Shown one piece after another: positions 61,685-64,000 of a stretch of DNA of 64,000 nucleotides. Position numbers and translations under genes: made by a program. How positions within the stretch are numbered: position 1 is the first letter of the stretch; every line of letters starts with the position of its first letter. The notes under the pieces are model-generated. The model was not told the origin of the DNA. It saw only the letters and a list, made by a program, of their open reading frames with translations, and searched no databases. The DNA is from Lysobacterales bacterium (lineage in GTDB: Bacteria > Pseudomonadota > Gammaproteobacteria > Xanthomonadales > UBA2363): the NCBI GenBank assembly GCA_019634735.1, contig JAHCAT010000015.1:1-64000 (forward strand). The letters run 5' to 3'.

Positions 61685-62245
61685 TCAGGCCTTCTCCACC
61701 TGTGCGAACTCCAGTTCCACAGGCGTCGATCGGCCGAAAATCAGTACCGCCACCCGCAGGCGGCTCTTGTCGTAGTTCACTTCCTCGACCACGCCGTTGA
61801 AGTCGTTGAAGGGACCGTCGACGACGCGGACCATCTCGCCCGGCTCGAACAGCACCTTCGGCCGCGGCTTCTCGACACCTTCCTGGACGCGCCGGAGGAT
61901 GGCGTCGGCCTCGTGGTCGGCGATCGGCAGCGGCCGGTCGGCGGTGCCGCCGATGAAGCCCATCACCTTGGCGGTCTCCTTGACCAGGTGCCAGCTCTCG
62001 TCGTCGATCTTCTTGGTCTTGCCGTCCTCGTGGGTCTCGATCTGGACCAGCACGTAGCCGGGGAAGAACTTGCGCTCGGACTTGCGCTTCTGGCCGCCGC
62101 GCATCTCCACGACCTCTTCGGTCGGGACCAGGACCTCACCGAAGCGGTCGTCCATGCCGGCGCGCGCGATGCGCTCGCGAAGGTTCTGGGCGACCGACTT
62201 CTCGAAGCCGGAATAGGCGTGAACGACGTACCAGCGCTTGGCCAT
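61685..62245 (-). CDS. nusG: Transcription termination/antitermination factor NusG
   Basis: 186 aa. NGN domain (about 1-120; [20 protein letters not shown] and [10 protein letters not shown]) binds the RNA polymerase clamp; the C-terminal KOW domain (about 130-186; [19 protein letters not shown]) contacts Rho or S10. 3-bp gap after secE. Confidence 0.99.
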   Translation of the reverse strand: MAKRWYVVHAYSGFEKSVAQNLRERIARAGMDDRFGEVLVPTEEVVEMRGGQKRKSERKFFPGYVLVQIETHEDGKTKKIDDESWHLVKETAKVMGFIGGTADRPLPIADHEADAILRRVQEGVEKPRPKVLFEPGEMVRVVDGPFNDFNGVVEEVNYDKSRLRVAVLIFGRSTPVELEFAQVEKA

Positions 62246-62248
62246 GGC

Positions 62249-62632
62249 TCAGACTCCGACGATGCCGCGGACGATCCAGGCCAGCAGCATGTCGATCAGC
62301 CAAAGGATGATCGAGATGATGACCACCACGATCAGCACCACGATGGTGGTCTGGATGGTCTCCTGGCGGGTCGGCCAGGTGACCTTGCGCATCTCGAATC
62401 GGGTCTCGCCGAAGAAGCCGGTCAGGGCGCGGCCGGGACCGGTGAAGGCGGCCAGCAGCGCCGCCACCACCACGGTGGCGACCAGGCCGAGCACCCGCAC
62501 CGCGAAGTGCAGGACGTCCGCGAACCAGTAGAAGCCCACCACGCCGGCGACCAGCAGCGCGAGCGCCGCCAGCAGCTTGACGGTGTCCTGGCCCGAGGCG
62601 CCGCCCTCGTGTTGTTCCACCTTGCCGTTCAT
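62249..62632 (-). CDS. secE: Preprotein translocase subunit SecE
   Basis: 127 aa with three TM segments (about 20-37, 43-62, 95-118), the E. coli type. ATG 62632 is preferred because AAGGA lies seven nt upstream; a GTG nine codons earlier (62659) lacks a ribosome-binding site. The amphipathic signature RKVTWPTRQETIQTT (about 78-92) clamps SecY. Confidence 0.96.
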   Translation of the reverse strand: MNGKVEQHEGGASGQDTVKLLAALALLVAGVVGFYWFADVLHFAVRVLGLVATVVVAALLAAFTGPGRALTGFFGETRFEMRKVTWPTRQETIQTTIVVLIVVVIISIILWLIDMLLAWIVRGIVGV

Positions 62633-62714
62633 CCAGCTTTCCTTGTCGCTGCCGGACACGCGCCCGGCACTGTGAGCTTCCGTCCGTGGGGACCGGGCCG
62701 TGGCCCGGGACCGG

Positions 62715-62790
<76 letters not shown>

Positions 62791-62848
62791 AACCGGTGCC
62801 TCACAAACACGTTCGGCGAGCCCGCGAGGACTCGCCTTGATGACGCGT

Positions 62849-62872
62849 GCCGGGCGGCGTCGGCCGCCCGGC
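62849..62872 (-). terminator. Hairpin after tufB
   Basis: GCCGGGCGGC (62849-62858) pairs with GCCGCCCGGC (62863-62872), loop GTCG. No U-tract. It separates tufB from tRNA-Trp and may mark processing or weak termination. Confidence 0.45.
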
Positions 62873-62884
62873 GGATCGTCGCGC

Positions 62885-64000
<1,116 letters not shown>

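Overview
The window is very G+C-rich DNA from a free-living gammaproteobacterium, most likely of the Xanthomonadales/Lysobacterales. Grounds for this are a class II (plant-type) DAHP synthase in place of AroF/G/H, a FimX-type degenerate GGDEF-EAL protein, the deaminase-ubiG-gph order, an EF-P/EpmB pair, and Xanthomonad-style intergenic repeats (an AAGAGAAAGTAG inverted repeat, a CCCCTCTCCC stem and a GGGACCG tandem). The placement is an inference from gene content; no 16S rRNA gene is present.

Left part (1-31.9 kb): chromosomal housekeeping and accessory metabolism in short operons. From left to right: (i) a secreted Asp-box beta-propeller protein with a LolA-like periplasmic protein, minus strand; (ii) an overlapping minus-strand operon of MTA/SAH deaminase, ubiG, gph and a squalene/phytoene-synthase-like protein; (iii) efp divergent from its lysine-modifying enzyme gene epmB; (iv) a FimX-like c-di-GMP effector; (v) msrB divergent from the envelope-biogenesis run lptD-surA-pdxA-ksgA; (vi) a DUF4328 membrane protein, rlmI, two small proteins and a GST; (vii) a minus-strand cluster of aminotransferase, membrane-anchored glutaredoxin-like protein, mdh, prpB and prpC, linking oxaloacetate supply to the methylcitrate cycle; (viii) cyclophilin divergent from typA, then convergent class II aroG, and dsbB.

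Right part (32-64 kb): one uninterrupted minus-strand run of translation and transcription genes. In transcription order it is tufB (cut by the window edge), tRNA-Trp, secE, nusG, rplK, rplA, rplJ, rplL, rpoB, rpoC, rpsL, rpsG, fusA, tufA, rpsJ, then the complete S10, spc and alpha operons ending at rplQ with a terminator hairpin. Order matches the E. coli rif, str, S10, spc and alpha clusters fused into one locus, but rpmJ is missing between secY and rpsM.

The non-coding parts of this run are the most informative. The rplA-rplJ gap holds a recognisable L10 leader preceded by an array of 50-bp repeats whose palindromic arms vary together. The rplL-rpoB gap has two strong hairpins. A consensus sigma-70 promoter before rpsL is followed almost immediately by a terminator-like hairpin. 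The two tuf genes look identical at the nucleotide level, consistent with gene conversion. I see no prophage, insertion sequence, CRISPR array or clearly foreign island. No wholly new system is evident; the best leads are the regulatory-RNA candidates and a few unusual gene partnerships.
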